From the NCBI RefSeq assembly GCF_022201045.2, contig NC_068556.1, positions 21,061,501 to 21,125,500 of the forward strand: DNA of 64,000 nucleotides, read 5' to 3'. Origin of the DNA: Citrus sinensis. Lineage: Eukaryota; Streptophyta; Magnoliopsida; Sapindales; Rutaceae. The notes under the pieces are model-generated. The model did no database searches and had not been told where the DNA came from. It saw only the letters and a program-made list of their open reading frames with translations. This document shows positions 45,189 through 54,967 of this stretch, piece by piece. The position numbers and the translations under genes were made by a program. The stretch's first letter is position 1. Every line of letters begins with the position of its first letter.

Positions 45189-45749
45189 TTTTGACCCTAC
45201 ATAGCCTGCGTCCTCAGTTACTGTGGCAAGTGGCAAGAGCAGTTTAATTAAACCAAATGTTCTTTTTGGTTTCTTTTGGACCTTGTTGCTTAAATATTGA
45301 AAATGAAAGCAGATTTCTTCATATTTGGCTTACTTCCATGTATTTTATTTTTTTATTTTTTATTTTTTATTTTTTTGGGTTGTTGACTGGTTTTTATATA
45401 CGTGGGTTTTGGCCATAAAACAAAAAAGCTTATTGCAAATGGTACAAAAGAATAATGAAACAAAAAGATTAAAACAAAAAAGCTTATTAAAAATGGTACA
45501 AAAGGATAAGAAACAAAAAAGATCACAAATTCACAATCACACGGTATAATATTGTTCATGTACCTTGATCTGATTGGATATATAAGTCGAGGACAGGGCT
45601 AAGCCACTGATCGGTGCTGATTGCTAGTCGGCTATGCTTTAGGATCAAAGTATTGAAGCCAAGCCATTACCACAAAGCGTGAGAAGAGTTTTTTTTTTCT
45701 TTACCTTTCTTCTTCTTTGGCTCTTACTGTTCTTATAGAGCTATTAGAT
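45189..45749. other. Spacer of duplication unit 1
   Basis: T-rich and A-rich simple sequence with tandem words such as AAAAAGCTTATT...AATGGTACAAAAG twice (about 45423-45510). No gene. The equivalent is at 48169-48737. Confidence 0.45.
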
Positions 45750-45860
45750 ATGGAGAGACTGGAAGCTCTTGTTGATATTGATAATATGGATTTAGAAGGG
45801 CATTGAAAGAGGCCGGAATTCTGAACAGAAAGACAATTGATGCTACAGCGTTTATCTTGT
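45750..45860 (+). pseudogene. GNAT relic (motif B fragment), unit 1
   Basis: It encodes MERLEALVDIDN, matching ERLEALVDVEN of the local GNAT genes. After a frame change it continues ALKEAGILNRK, comparable with VLEKAGFKRE. The rest of the gene is missing on both sides. It is on the plus strand, the orientation of the 50319 gene family, but its wording is nearer the minus-strand members. Confidence 0.6.
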
Positions 45861-46189
45861 ATTGCTCAGATTTTTGTTGTAACAATATTCATTTGATTAT
45901 TTATTTATTTATTTAACTTATTTATTCATTTATTTTTTGGTGATAAAAATGTTTTGAACTTTGCTTCTCTTCATTAGTGTTCAATAAATTGTGAATCTCG
46001 ATATTAATTGAATGAAAGTTTGATCAAATTAATGAGTGCCATGATTTCATTAAGTACAAAAGAGATGATTCATAGTGACATGCAATAACCTGATCCTTTT
46101 CCAAATGAGCTGAAAGATCTTGACACTAAAATCAAATATGTTCATCCTCATTAATGCAAGTAATAGGAAAAGTACAAATTTGCAAGCAA

Positions 46190-46768
46190 TCAGTTTCTGG
46201 GATCAGTAGACAGAAGGCTAAAGATGACACGGTCTCTAGTCGTTCCCTTCAAAATGCGATACTTCCTAAGAACAGCTTCCCTTGTGAATCCAGCCTTCTC
46301 CAGTACCCTCTGTGAGCCTACATTATCAACAACTGCCAGAGCCTCAAGTCTCTCCAAATGTGGCCATTCATCAAATATAGTATTAGCTACCATCTTCACA
46401 GCTTTTGTAGCAATCCCCTTGCCCCAGTAGTCAGCAGCCAAAACATAGCCAAGCTCTCCTCTACACTTGTCATTCCCCGAATTCGCAGTCACTGAAATAG
46501 AACCAACTGGCCTATTGTTAACGCAAATTGCCCTGTACCAGGGGTGACGAGAAACTGTGTTTTTGATGTAGTTGATGCCATCTTCTTTGCTTGTGTAAGA
46601 ATCAAACGAGCAAAAACGAGTCACCTTATCATCACTAGCCCACACCATGAAATCATCAATGTCCGAAAGGTCTAGCAGCCTAAGAGATATAACCGACGAC
46701 AGTTCGATGTTGCTTTCATTGCCTCCCTTGCCTTCATTTATAGTTAATTTCTGGAGTTCTTTTTCCAT
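46190..46768 (-). CDS. GNAT N-acetyltransferase, p20/RimJ-RimL-like (GNAT gene 3, unit 1)
   Basis: Intronless, 192 residues. Collinear with the other members: VISLRLLDLSDIDDFMVWAS, HPWYRAICVNNRPVGSISV, RGELGYVLAADYWGKGIATK with CoA-loop YWGKGIA, then ERLEALAVVDNVGSQRVLEK. It differs from the 49177 copy by about five residues, all after residue 140 (AVVDNV/VVVDNA, FTRE/FKRE, YRIL/YLIL, RDRV/RDCV). The first 140 residues are identical by eye. It is transcribed away from the deleted GNAT copy at 47404, with about 640 bp between starts. Confidence 0.88.
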   Translation of the reverse strand: MEKELQKLTINEGKGGNESNIELSSVISLRLLDLSDIDDFMVWASDDKVTRFCSFDSYTSKEDGINYIKNTVSRHPWYRAICVNNRPVGSISVTANSGNDKCRGELGYVLAADYWGKGIATKAVKMVANTIFDEWPHLERLEALAVVDNVGSQRVLEKAGFTREAVLRKYRILKGTTRDRVIFSLLSTDPRN

Positions 46769-47403
46769 TTGTACTCTTTATCAAGATTTGATTAGCAATA
46801 CCAAGTTGTGTTGGCTAACAGGAGGTGATGATTTTACTAACTTAAAAAGAGGTCAACTGATGAGTGCGTGCTTTGCTTTGTATATTATAAGAGAATCGCC
46901 GAAAGAAATTTCCAGGCTTTGGTTGCTTGGAGTGGAGAGCAAGTAGGTTTGTTTTATTTTTAATATTGGCCCCTTGTGCGGAGAAAAAAATTATGCGTGC
47001 GGAATTATGGCCGCCGTTGTTGACTATTTCCCCAAGGCAATTAGACAATTAGGAGGGTCCTCTCCATGTTGATGTCGACCGAGAAATTTCAACACTTATC
47101 TTTATCTTACTTTTATCTAGTTACAGCTATATGATTTGAGTAGAAGTTATCATTTACTGGTTATTTGTTTGATCATTTAAGGAGTATTATGCTGTAATAT
47201 TTTACCTTCTCACTTTGTGTCTTCTTTGGTTAAAGACTTAAAGGTCCCAAAATCGCACTGAACCATAACATTGTTTTATGTTTGGACTTTGATCAACAGT
47301 GCGGCCAGCAATGTCAAATCCTCGGTAATGAGCCTGGGATGGTGAATAGCTCCAGTTCTCTATATCTAAACGACAGACAGTCCATTTTTTAATACTATGT
47401 ACT

Positions 47404-47784
47404 ATGCCACGTCCATGTGAACTATTCCCAGTCTCAGATCACTCATTGCAGCCCCGTTTCAATGGACCGTCAAGAATTTCCCTCCGTCCATTCAATCTTT
47501 ATGATCGATGCAGAGCCCACATTCGTTATGCTGTGGCTGTAGAATACTGGGGCCAAGGGATGGCCACATTGGCATTGAAAATGGCTGTTTCAAAGGTGTT
47601 TGATGAAATCCCAGATTTGGTCCGGCTGCATGCTTTGGTAGAATTGGAGAATAAGGCCTCTCAAAGAGTGTTAGAGAAAGCTGGGTTCGTGAAAGAAGGT
47701 CTGTTAAGGAAGTACGGGTTCTGTAAAGGTGAAATTAGAGACATGTTTGTTTATAGCTTCCTTTCAACTGATAAGCTTCTATAA
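47404..47784 (+). pseudogene. Internally deleted GNAT copy, unit 1
   Basis: It is the unit-1 partner of the gene at 50319. The family start ISLRPFNLYD is joined directly to RCRAHIRYAVAVEYWGQGMA; about 195 bp (65 codons) between these points in the sister copy are absent. The lost part is the whole first half of the fold (alpha1/alpha2 and strands 2-4), while motif A (YWGQGMA) and motif B (RLHALVELENKASQRVLEK) stay. An open frame of 126 codons from an ATG at 47404 survives, because the deletion keeps frame and a small shift lies upstream of the family's own ATG. It is unlikely to fold as a GNAT. Confidence 0.75.
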
Positions 47785-48097
47785 GATAATGAAAAGGAGC
47801 CTACTCCTTTATGTCTTTTGTGTTCATCTGTACTAAAAACTTATTGAATTTCAGTACAGCTCATCTATAATAATTTAATAAACATTAGAATCGATTTACA
47901 CACACTCTATTACGGCAGACAATCAAACAAACCAGTGACATACCCTCATTGAAAATTTTCTTTATCAACAAATATCGTATGAATAACAGATTAGACTCGA
48001 GATAATACATCCTCTGGCCTTGGATATTACCTCCATCAATTATGAACGTAAAAGTCAACAATGGATTTCCAATACAGGTTTTGCAGGAGCAAAGCTT
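47785..48097. other. Uninterrupted spacer of unit 1 (empty site for both retroelements)
   Basis: AATCGATTTACACACACTC at 47890 and TAAAAGTC near 48050 are the intact versions of the places where, in unit 2, the Tat and copia elements sit. No gene. Confidence 0.8.
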
Positions 48098-48168
48098 CTG
48101 CATCTCGGTCAACTGAGGTACCCAAAAAATTTAAAAGCAGAACGCCAGACAAAGCAGTGAAGGCTTAA

Positions 48169-48737
48169 TTTTGACCCTACATAGCCTGCGTCCTCAGTTA
48201 CTGTGGCAAGTGGCAAGAGCAGTTTAATTAAGCCAAATGTTCTTTTTGGTTTCTTTTGGACCTTGTTGCTTAAATATTGAAAATGCAAGCAGATTTCTTC
48301 ATATTTTGCTTACTTCCATGTATTTTATTTTATTTTATTATTTTTTTTTTGGGTTGTTGACTGGTTTTTATATACGTGGGTTTTGGCCATAAAACAAAAA
48401 AGCTTATTGCAAATGGTACAAAAGAATAATGAATAAAAAAGATTAAAACAAAAAAGCTTATTAAAAATGGTACAAAAGGATAATGAAACAAAAAAGATCA
48501 CAATCACACGGTAAAATAATGTTCACGTACCTTGATCTGATTGGATATATAAGTCGAGGACAGGGCTAAGCCACCGACCGATGCTGATTGCAAGTAGGCT
48601 ATGCTTTAGGATCAAAGTATTGAGGCCAAGGCATGACCACAAAGGGTGAGAAGAGTTTTTTCTTTTTCTTTTTTTCTTTTTTTCTTTTTTTCCTTTCTTC
48701 TTCTTTGGCTCTTATTGTTCTTACAGAGCTATTAGAT
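48169..48737. other. Spacer of duplication unit 2
   Basis: Counterpart of 45189-45749. It differs mainly in a longer TTTTTTTC array near 48660-48700. No gene. Confidence 0.45.
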
Positions 48738-48850
48738 ATGGAGAGACTGGAAGCTCTTGTTGATATTGATGATATGGCTTTAGAAGGGCATTGAAAGAGG
48801 CCGGGATTCTGAACAGAAAGACGATTGATGCTCCAGCGTATATCTTGTAC
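48738..48850 (+). pseudogene. GNAT relic (motif B fragment), unit 2
   Basis: Second copy of the 45750-45860 relic, with a few substitutions. It again reads MERLEALVDIDD and then loses frame, so the decay preceded the duplication. Confidence 0.6.
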
Positions 48851-49176
48851 TGCTCAGATTTTTGTTGTAACAATATTCATTTGATTATTTATTTATTTAT
48901 TCATTTATTTTTTGGTGATAAAAACGTTTTGAACTTTGCTTCTCTTCATTAGTGTTCAATAAGATGTGAATCTTGATGTTAATTGCATGAAAGTTTGATC
49001 AAATTTATGAGTCCATGATTTCATTAAGTACAAAAGAGATGATTCATCGTGACATGCAAGAACCTTATTCTTTTCTAAATGAACTGAAAAAACTTGACAC
49101 TAAAATCAAATATGTTCATCCTAATCAATGCAAGTAATAGAGAAAACAAGATTAAAAAGTACAAATTTGCAAGCGA

Positions 49177-49755
49177 TCAGTTTCTGGGATCAGTAGACAG
49201 AAGGCTAAAGATGACACAGTCTCTAGTTGTTCCCTTCAAAATGAGATACTTCCTAAGAACAGCTTCCCTTTTGAATCCAGCCTTCTCCAGTACCCTCTGT
49301 GAGCCTGCATTATCAACAACTACTAAAGCCTCAAGTCTCTCCAAATGTGGCCATTCATCAAATATAGTATTAGCTACCATCTTCACAGCTTTTGTAGCAA
49401 TCCCCTTGCCCCAGTAGTCAGCAGCCAAAACATAGCCAAGCTCTCCTCTACACTTGTCATTCCCCGAATTCGCAGTCACTGAAATAGAACCAACTGGCCT
49501 ATTGTTAACGCAAATTGCCCTGTACCAGGGGTGACGAGAAACTGTGTTTTTGATGTAGTTGATGCCATCTTCTTTGCTTGTGTAAGAATCAAACGAGCAA
49601 AAACGAGTCACCTTATCATCACTAGCCCACACCATGAAATCATCAATGTCCGAAAGGTCTAGCAGCCTAAGAGATATAACCGACGACAGTTCGATGTTGC
49701 TTTCATTGCCTCCCTTGCCTTCATTTATAGTTAATTTCTGGAGTTCTTTTTCCAT
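49177..49755 (-). CDS. GNAT N-acetyltransferase, p20/RimJ-RimL-like (GNAT gene 4, unit 2)
   Basis: Intronless, 192 residues, the tandem twin of the 46190 gene. The acetyl-CoA loop (YWGKGIATKA) and motif B (ERLEALVVVDNAGSQRVLEK) are intact. All five differences from its twin lie in the last quarter, around the region expected to shape the acceptor site. It shares a divergent 560-bp spacer with the plus-strand GNAT at 50319. Confidence 0.88.
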   Translation of the reverse strand: MEKELQKLTINEGKGGNESNIELSSVISLRLLDLSDIDDFMVWASDDKVTRFCSFDSYTSKEDGINYIKNTVSRHPWYRAICVNNRPVGSISVTANSGNDKCRGELGYVLAADYWGKGIATKAVKMVANTIFDEWPHLERLEALVVVDNAGSQRVLEKAGFKREAVLRKYLILKGTTRDCVIFSLLSTDPRN

Positions 49756-50318
49756 TTGTACTCTTTATCAAGATTTGATTAGCAATACCAAGTTGTGTTG
49801 GCTAACAGGAGGTGATGATTTTACTAACTTAAAAAGAGGTCAACTGATGAGTGCGTGCTTTGCTTTATATATTATAAGAGAATAGCTGGAAGAAATTTCC
49901 AGGCTTTGGTTGCTTGGAGTGGAGAGCAAGTAGGTTTGTTTTATTTTTAATATTGGCCCCTTGTGCGGAGATAAAAATTACGCGTGTGGAATTATGGCCG
50001 CCGTTGTTGACTACTTCCCCAAGGCAATTAGACAATTCCTAAGAGGAGGGTGCTTTCCGTGTTGACGTCGACCGAGAAAATTTCAACACTTGTCTTTTTA
50101 TCTTACTTTTATCTAGTTACAGCGTAGAAGTTATCGTTTACTGGTTATTTGTTTTATCATTTAAGGAGTATTATTGTATTATGCTGTAATGTTTTACCTT
50201 CTCACTTTCTGTATTCTTTGGTTAAAGACTTAAAGGTCCCGAAATCGCACTGAACCATAACATTGTTTTATGTTTGGAAAATAACCATAACCACTCTGTC
50301 CCAAAATCACCAGCTTCA

Positions 50319-50834
50319 ATGGACCCGTCTAGAATTTCCCTCCGTCCATACAATCTTTCGGATGTAGATGACTTCTTATTATGGGCTAGTGACGATAGAG
50401 TAACAAGATATCTTAGATGGGACACAATTACTTCCAGGGAAGAGGCATTAGCATATCTTGAAATGGTTGCTATACCACACCCTTGGCGCCGGTCCATTTG
50501 CTTGGACGACCGTTCAATTGGCTATATCTCGATCAAACCAGAATCTGGTGATGATCGATGCAGAGCCCACATAGGTTATGCTGTGGCTGCAGGATACTGG
50601 GGCCACGGGATGGCCACATTGGCATTAAAAATGGTTGTTTCAAAGGTGTTTGATGAAATCCCAGATTTGGTCCGGCTGCATGCTTTGGTAGAATTGGAGA
50701 ATAAGGCCTCTCAAAGAGTGTTAGAGAAAGTTGGGTTCGTGAAAGAAGGTCTGTTAAGGAAGTACGGGTTCTGTAAAGGTGAAATTAGAGACATGTTTGT
50801 TTATAGCTTCCTTTCAACTGATAAACTTCTATAA
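50319..50834 (+). CDS. GNAT N-acetyltransferase, p20/RimJ-RimL-like (GNAT gene 5)
   Basis: Intronless, 171 residues from the ATG at 50319 (MDPSRISLRPYNLSDVDDF). The open frame continues upstream but holds no ATG. Motifs are HPWRRSICLDDRSIGYISI, CRAHIGYAVAAGYWGHGMAT with loop YWGHGMA, and RLHALVELENKASQRVLEKV. It belongs to a second subfamily (GYWGHGMATLALK rather than YWGKGIATKAVK) and shares the block SQRVLEK with the others. It is the only plus-strand copy that remains complete. An LTR element begins 112 bp after its stop, so its 3' UTR and polyadenylation site may be affected. Confidence 0.88.
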   Translation: MDPSRISLRPYNLSDVDDFLLWASDDRVTRYLRWDTITSREEALAYLEMVAIPHPWRRSICLDDRSIGYISIKPESGDDRCRAHIGYAVAAGYWGHGMATLALKMVVSKVFDEIPDLVRLHALVELENKASQRVLEKVGFVKEGLLRKYGFCKGEIRDMFVYSFLSTDKLL

Positions 50835-50946
50835 GATAATGAAAAGGAGCCTACTCCTTTATGTCTTTTGTGTTCATCTGTACTAAAAACTTATTGAATT
50901 TCAGTACAGCTCATCTATAATAATTTAATAAACATTAGAATCGATT

Positions 50947-51633
50947 TGTTGATGCGAGATTCTGGTTACGCTCTTCCTACGACCAGGATATCTGCTCGAT
51001 CAACCTCACCTCGATCAGGATCTCTCCTCGTATGCTTTCTTCTCCAAGTATTCCTGCGTTCACAGAAACAAGTCAGAGCACGCCGGTTGTTTTCCCGGCG
51101 TAAACTCTCCGAACCTCAAGTCAGATATGAAGGCTCTGGGAACGCTTGCCACAGATCTTATGGCTTTTTGGTAGTTTTCTCTTCTTCAGAATTTCCTTAA
51201 TCTCTGTTATAATCTCAAAATTGCTAACCCTTTTACCTTCATCGGCTACCTTTTTATAGGCTACTTCTGAGCTCGAGCCTCCCCTCCATTCGCGCTCGTT
51301 ATCCTCTCACCTCTCGAACGTGGACTCCCCATTTCCGTAGTTGTGGGTGGTTGCGTGGCCTTCGTGCCTAGATTCTCGGATTGGAGAGCATGCCTCGCCA
51401 ACCGTCATTGACCGGGTCTTCTCAAATCAACACTTAGCAGGAATACAGCAGAAATGGCTTTATGCTTCTTACAGGAAATTGGCCTCGCGGATGACGTGCT
51501 CGTGGATGAGCAGGATATTCCTGCTCCTGCTCCCCCAGATACCAGGCTCTTACGGGACACATCGGTTCGCAGAACTCTGCCATCAGATATCTGCTCATCA
51601 TGCCTGGTCTCGTCAACTTATTTCTCCCAAACA
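50947..51633 (-). repeat. LTR (3' LTR of the Tat element in its own orientation)
   Basis: 687 bp, TG...CA ends, paired with 60667-61353. C/T and G/A differences dominate between the two, as expected from decay of methylated cytosines. Confidence 0.93.
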
Positions 51634-52092
51634 TCGGTCCCTCAGTTTCTGGTGTTGGGTAATGTAGTGGACCAGCAGTAGAAACTTGATAGTACTTGCT
51701 CGCGTGGGATTGGAAAAGGCTGCCAAGAGTCATATCGCATTTAATTACGGACGAGGTGATGTGGCAGAAATCTGCCCCTCTATTTGAATTTCAAACCAAC
51801 GGTTACGAGGCCCTTGGGATTTGGTGCCGTTAAATGCTGGCAACCCAAGAGTCCGTCCCCATTAGGAAACCCAAATCCTCTCGAACGGCAAATTCATCAT
51901 TCACTCCGTCTCCGTCTCTGTTTCTCCGGCAAAGAAGTTCCGACATAAAGGCCTCCATCTCTGTCTTTCACCGACTGAACCATTACTTCATGTATTTCTT
52001 CTATCTCCTTGGTCTCGGATAGTTGTAGATAATTTCTCTTCTCTTTTGTTTGGGTAGTAGTTGGTGGTGGTGTTGTGGTTAGAGCTTAGGGA
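51634..52092. other. Region between 3' LTR and the antisense ORF
   Basis: Part of the Tat element; no ORF of note. It may include the promoter of the opposite-strand ORF. Confidence 0.5.
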
Positions 52093-54109
52093 ATGTCGAA
52101 AGGCAAAGAGAAGGTCCTTGAGGTTGACGATGATGAGTTGAACTTCCTGCCTAGTCTGCTCACCGATCCTGCTTTTGACCCCGGGATCCCCTTAGAGCCC
52201 ATTAGATCTAGTGTTGGCACTAGCGCTCGGAAGATGTCCCCCCAAACAACCTCCTCGAGCGGAAATAGCGATGAAGAGGGGTTTTCTGGCTCGAAGAACA
52301 CCCAGAGTGAGGGTCGAGGAGATGATTCTGATGAGGTGTCCCCATCAGGAGCGTCGCCACCAGAAGGGCGGAGTACAGTAGGAGGTAGAGCCCTATCGCG
52401 GGACTACGCTATTGATTATATGACGTGCACGACCACGTTTGACGAGCTCGCTGACCCGGCTTAAGTATAGTATTCCTGGTGAAATACTTCTTAAGGTCCC
52501 AGGAAAGAAGGATACCCCTAGCAGGCCTCCTAGGGGATATGTTACCTTATTTTTGGAGAGTTTTAGGCACGGGCTGAAGTGTCCCTTGCAACCCTACTTT
52601 GCCCGGATTCTTAACGGGCTAAACCTAGCTCCTGGTCAGCTGAACCCCAACGGGTAGAGAGTGCTCTCTGGTCTGTTCATACTGTGGGACAGATGTTGCC
52701 AAAGCGAGCCCACGGTCGACGAGGTGAAGCACTTGTACCAGCCGAAAAGCATCCCCAAAGACGCTGGCTGGTATTACTTCCAATCGAGTACCAAGACCAG
52801 GAAACCCATAACCAATCTTCCTACTGGTGGTGGTGGGAATTGGAAGAAGAAGTTCTTTTTCGCAGGGGGTCCCTGGGGTCAAGTTGCACAGGTTGATAGG
52901 CAGGACTTCCGCGTCCCACCCCGTTTCGTGGTCCCAGGTTGCCTGCTCGTATTAGATGTCTTGTCTACTTTGTTGTTTACACTTTACTGGTTTATCTCTA
53001 ATCAAATGTTTGTTTGTGTTGCAGGTTCTTGGGGTGTTCACTTCCCGCTCCAACCTGATCAGCTCAAACGGGTCGAGGCTGTACTAGCTAACTCCTGCCC
53101 GAGTCGAGAGCTGATAACTGTTTACAACTTGCTCGAGTCTCGCTTAGTACTCCCTGGCCATAAGATGGAGGACGCTGTGATTGGGGCTCTGAACAGGAAA
53201 CGTTCTCGACCTCAAACCACGAAGAGGGACCACAACAAGGATGCCCCTTCTGCAAAGCGGGCCAACATCGTGTAGCAAGTCTCTCCCTCGAAGACTTTAC
53301 CTCCTGCTCCTGCCAAAGTTGGGGAAACTAGTGGAGCAGCCACAGATCCTGCTTCCTCTTCTCCTCCTGTCGGGTCTCGATCTCGCTTACACTTGGTCCC
53401 CTATCTCAATGAGTTATCTAAACTCGTGAGCAAGAAGGACCTGGAGGACTTTGACGGCTGCACCTTGGGTGAGCTGGTGGGGGCCATGCAGTATAGCGCT
53501 TTCCACCTCAACTACATGACCACCTATTATAAGGCTAAGGTTGGCCGCTACGACCGGAAGATGAAGGAGGACATTCAATCGGCGACGACCAGAGCTGACG
53601 TTGCCGAGAAGAAAGTAGGGGAGCTGTATGTTGAGAACCTCAAGCTGATAGGGCAAGAATCTCTTGCTCAAGCAAAAGCCATTACCCTTGAGGAGGAGCT
53701 GACCAAGGTCAAGGAGGATCTTCAGAGGCAGAAGGCTATGTATGAGGCTCGGCTCGAATCTCTTCGCGGTTCCCACCGGGCTCAGGTCGAGAACTTAGAG
53801 AGGGAGGCCGACAACCAATACAACCAGGGACTTCGACATTCCTATCGTTGCATCATGGCCGTCCTCGGGAAGCAGCACCCTGATATGAAGATAGATGACC
53901 TTGCAGCTGGTGTTGCTCAACATATGGACGAGGAGGCGGCCAAGGAAGATGCCGAAGAGGTAGAGTCGATCGTGATTGATGAGGAAAACTCTCCTCCTCG
54001 TGCAGTCCCTACTAACGTTGGCGAGACGAGCACCCCTGCTGACGTTGGCGAGGCGAGCACCCCCCCGGACGCAACTGGTGATACCCCCCCTGCACCTGAG
54101 GAGGTCTAG
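52093..54109 (+). mobile_element. Opposite-strand accessory ORF (aORF) of the Tat element
   Basis: Antisense to gag-pol and lying between integrase and the 3' LTR. It is readable as several open stretches. From its start: an acidic N-terminus (MSKGKEKVLEVDDDELNF), a conserved-looking central part with GWYYFQSSTKTRKPI and PLQPDQLKRVEAVLANSCPS, a basic patch (ALNRKRSRPQTTKRD) that could be a nuclear signal, a long coiled coil (about 53530-53830, VGELYVENLKLIG and EEELTKVKEDLQRQ), and an acidic tail with the repeated words NVGETSTPADVGEASTPPD. Additional sense or antisense ORFs are known from Tat elements such as Grande and Retand; their function is not known. Like the rest of the element, it is broken. 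Confidence 0.75.
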
Positions 54110-54289
54110 CCAACCAATGCTGCTCGGCTTACTGATCCGCCATCTTCTTGATATATTTCTTGTATTGTAATGAACAATGTTTGTGAAGATTATCTCATCT
54201 ATTAATTATTAACAAATTAATAAAAATATTTTTTGATTACTTTCTTGTGTTGTAATCATGAGTTATTTTTCTTTTACTATTCTGCTCGT

Positions 54290-54850
54290 CTTCGTCTGGT
54301 TGAGCAGGTTCTGGCTTGGCATATGGTTTTGCCATATGCCTTAGAAAATTGTTTGATGCTTGAGGATTCTGATCGCCTTCGCGCGATCGAGCAGAACCTG
54401 GCACGCTTGTCTTCTGGTCTTGCCGTAACATGCTTTGAGACTTGGCGAGTCTTTGCATGCCTTAGAAAATATTCCGATGCTTGGGGATTCTGCTCGCTTT
54501 CGCGTGGTCGAGCAGATCCTGGCACGCTTGGCTTCTGCCTCGCCATAAAACAGGCTTTGAGACTTGGCGAGCCTTTGCATACCTTAGAAAATATTCCGAT
54601 GCTTGGGGATTCTGCTCGCCTTCGCGTGGTCGAGCAGATCCTGGCACGCTTGGCTTCTGTCTCGCCATAAAACAGGTTTTGAGACTTGGCGAGCCTTTAC
54701 ATGCCTTAGAAATTTTTCGATGCTTGGGGATTCTGCTCGCCTTCGCGTGGTCGAGTAGATCCTGGCACGCTTGGCTTCTGTCTCGCCATAAAACAGGCTT
54801 TGAGACTTGGCGAGCCTTTGCATGCCTCAGAAAAGTTTCACAGTTTCAAG
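54290..54850 (+). repeat. Tandem array of a 121-bp unit in the Tat element
   Basis: GATGCTTGGGGATTCTGCTC starts at about 54477, 54598 and 54719, and a diverged earlier unit is visible from about 54355, making four to five units. It lies between integrase and the antisense ORF. Tandem repeats at this position in Tat elements are known as seeds of satellite DNA. Confidence 0.88.
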
Positions 54851-54967
54851 TGAATGAAATTCCTCGACGTTTCATTAATTGCAGGATTCATCTTACATGA
54901 AATTGTTTGGACATAAAATAAATAACAGCAAATACGAACAGAAAGAATTTGAAAATATTAACGACTC

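Larger units (their letters stand above)
45118..48097 (+). repeat. Tandem duplication, unit 1 (about 2.98 kb)
   Basis: The unit starts in the tail of the eL19 copy (CTGCATCTCGGTCAACTGAG) and includes a GNAT relic, GNAT gene 3, a deleted GNAT copy and a spacer ending AAAAGTC plus about 45 bp. The same order recurs from 48098. The offset between units is 2980 bp at the left edge and about 2987 bp at the GNAT gene, so only small indels separate them there. Confidence 0.88.
48098..50946 (+). repeat. Tandem duplication, unit 2 (continues after the LTR element at 61354-61518)
   Basis: Near-identical to unit 1, beginning with the last part of the eL19 copy. The unit is cut after AGAATCGATT by the Tat element and resumes at 61354 (CGATTTACACACACTC), then is cut again at 61518 by the copia element. 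Confidence 0.88.

Noticed and set aside
54237-54900. Several open frames on both strands over the 121-bp repeats
   Set aside because: They arise because a 121-bp repeat unit without stops is read repeatedly in rotating frames; the peptides are repetitive and unrelated to known proteins.
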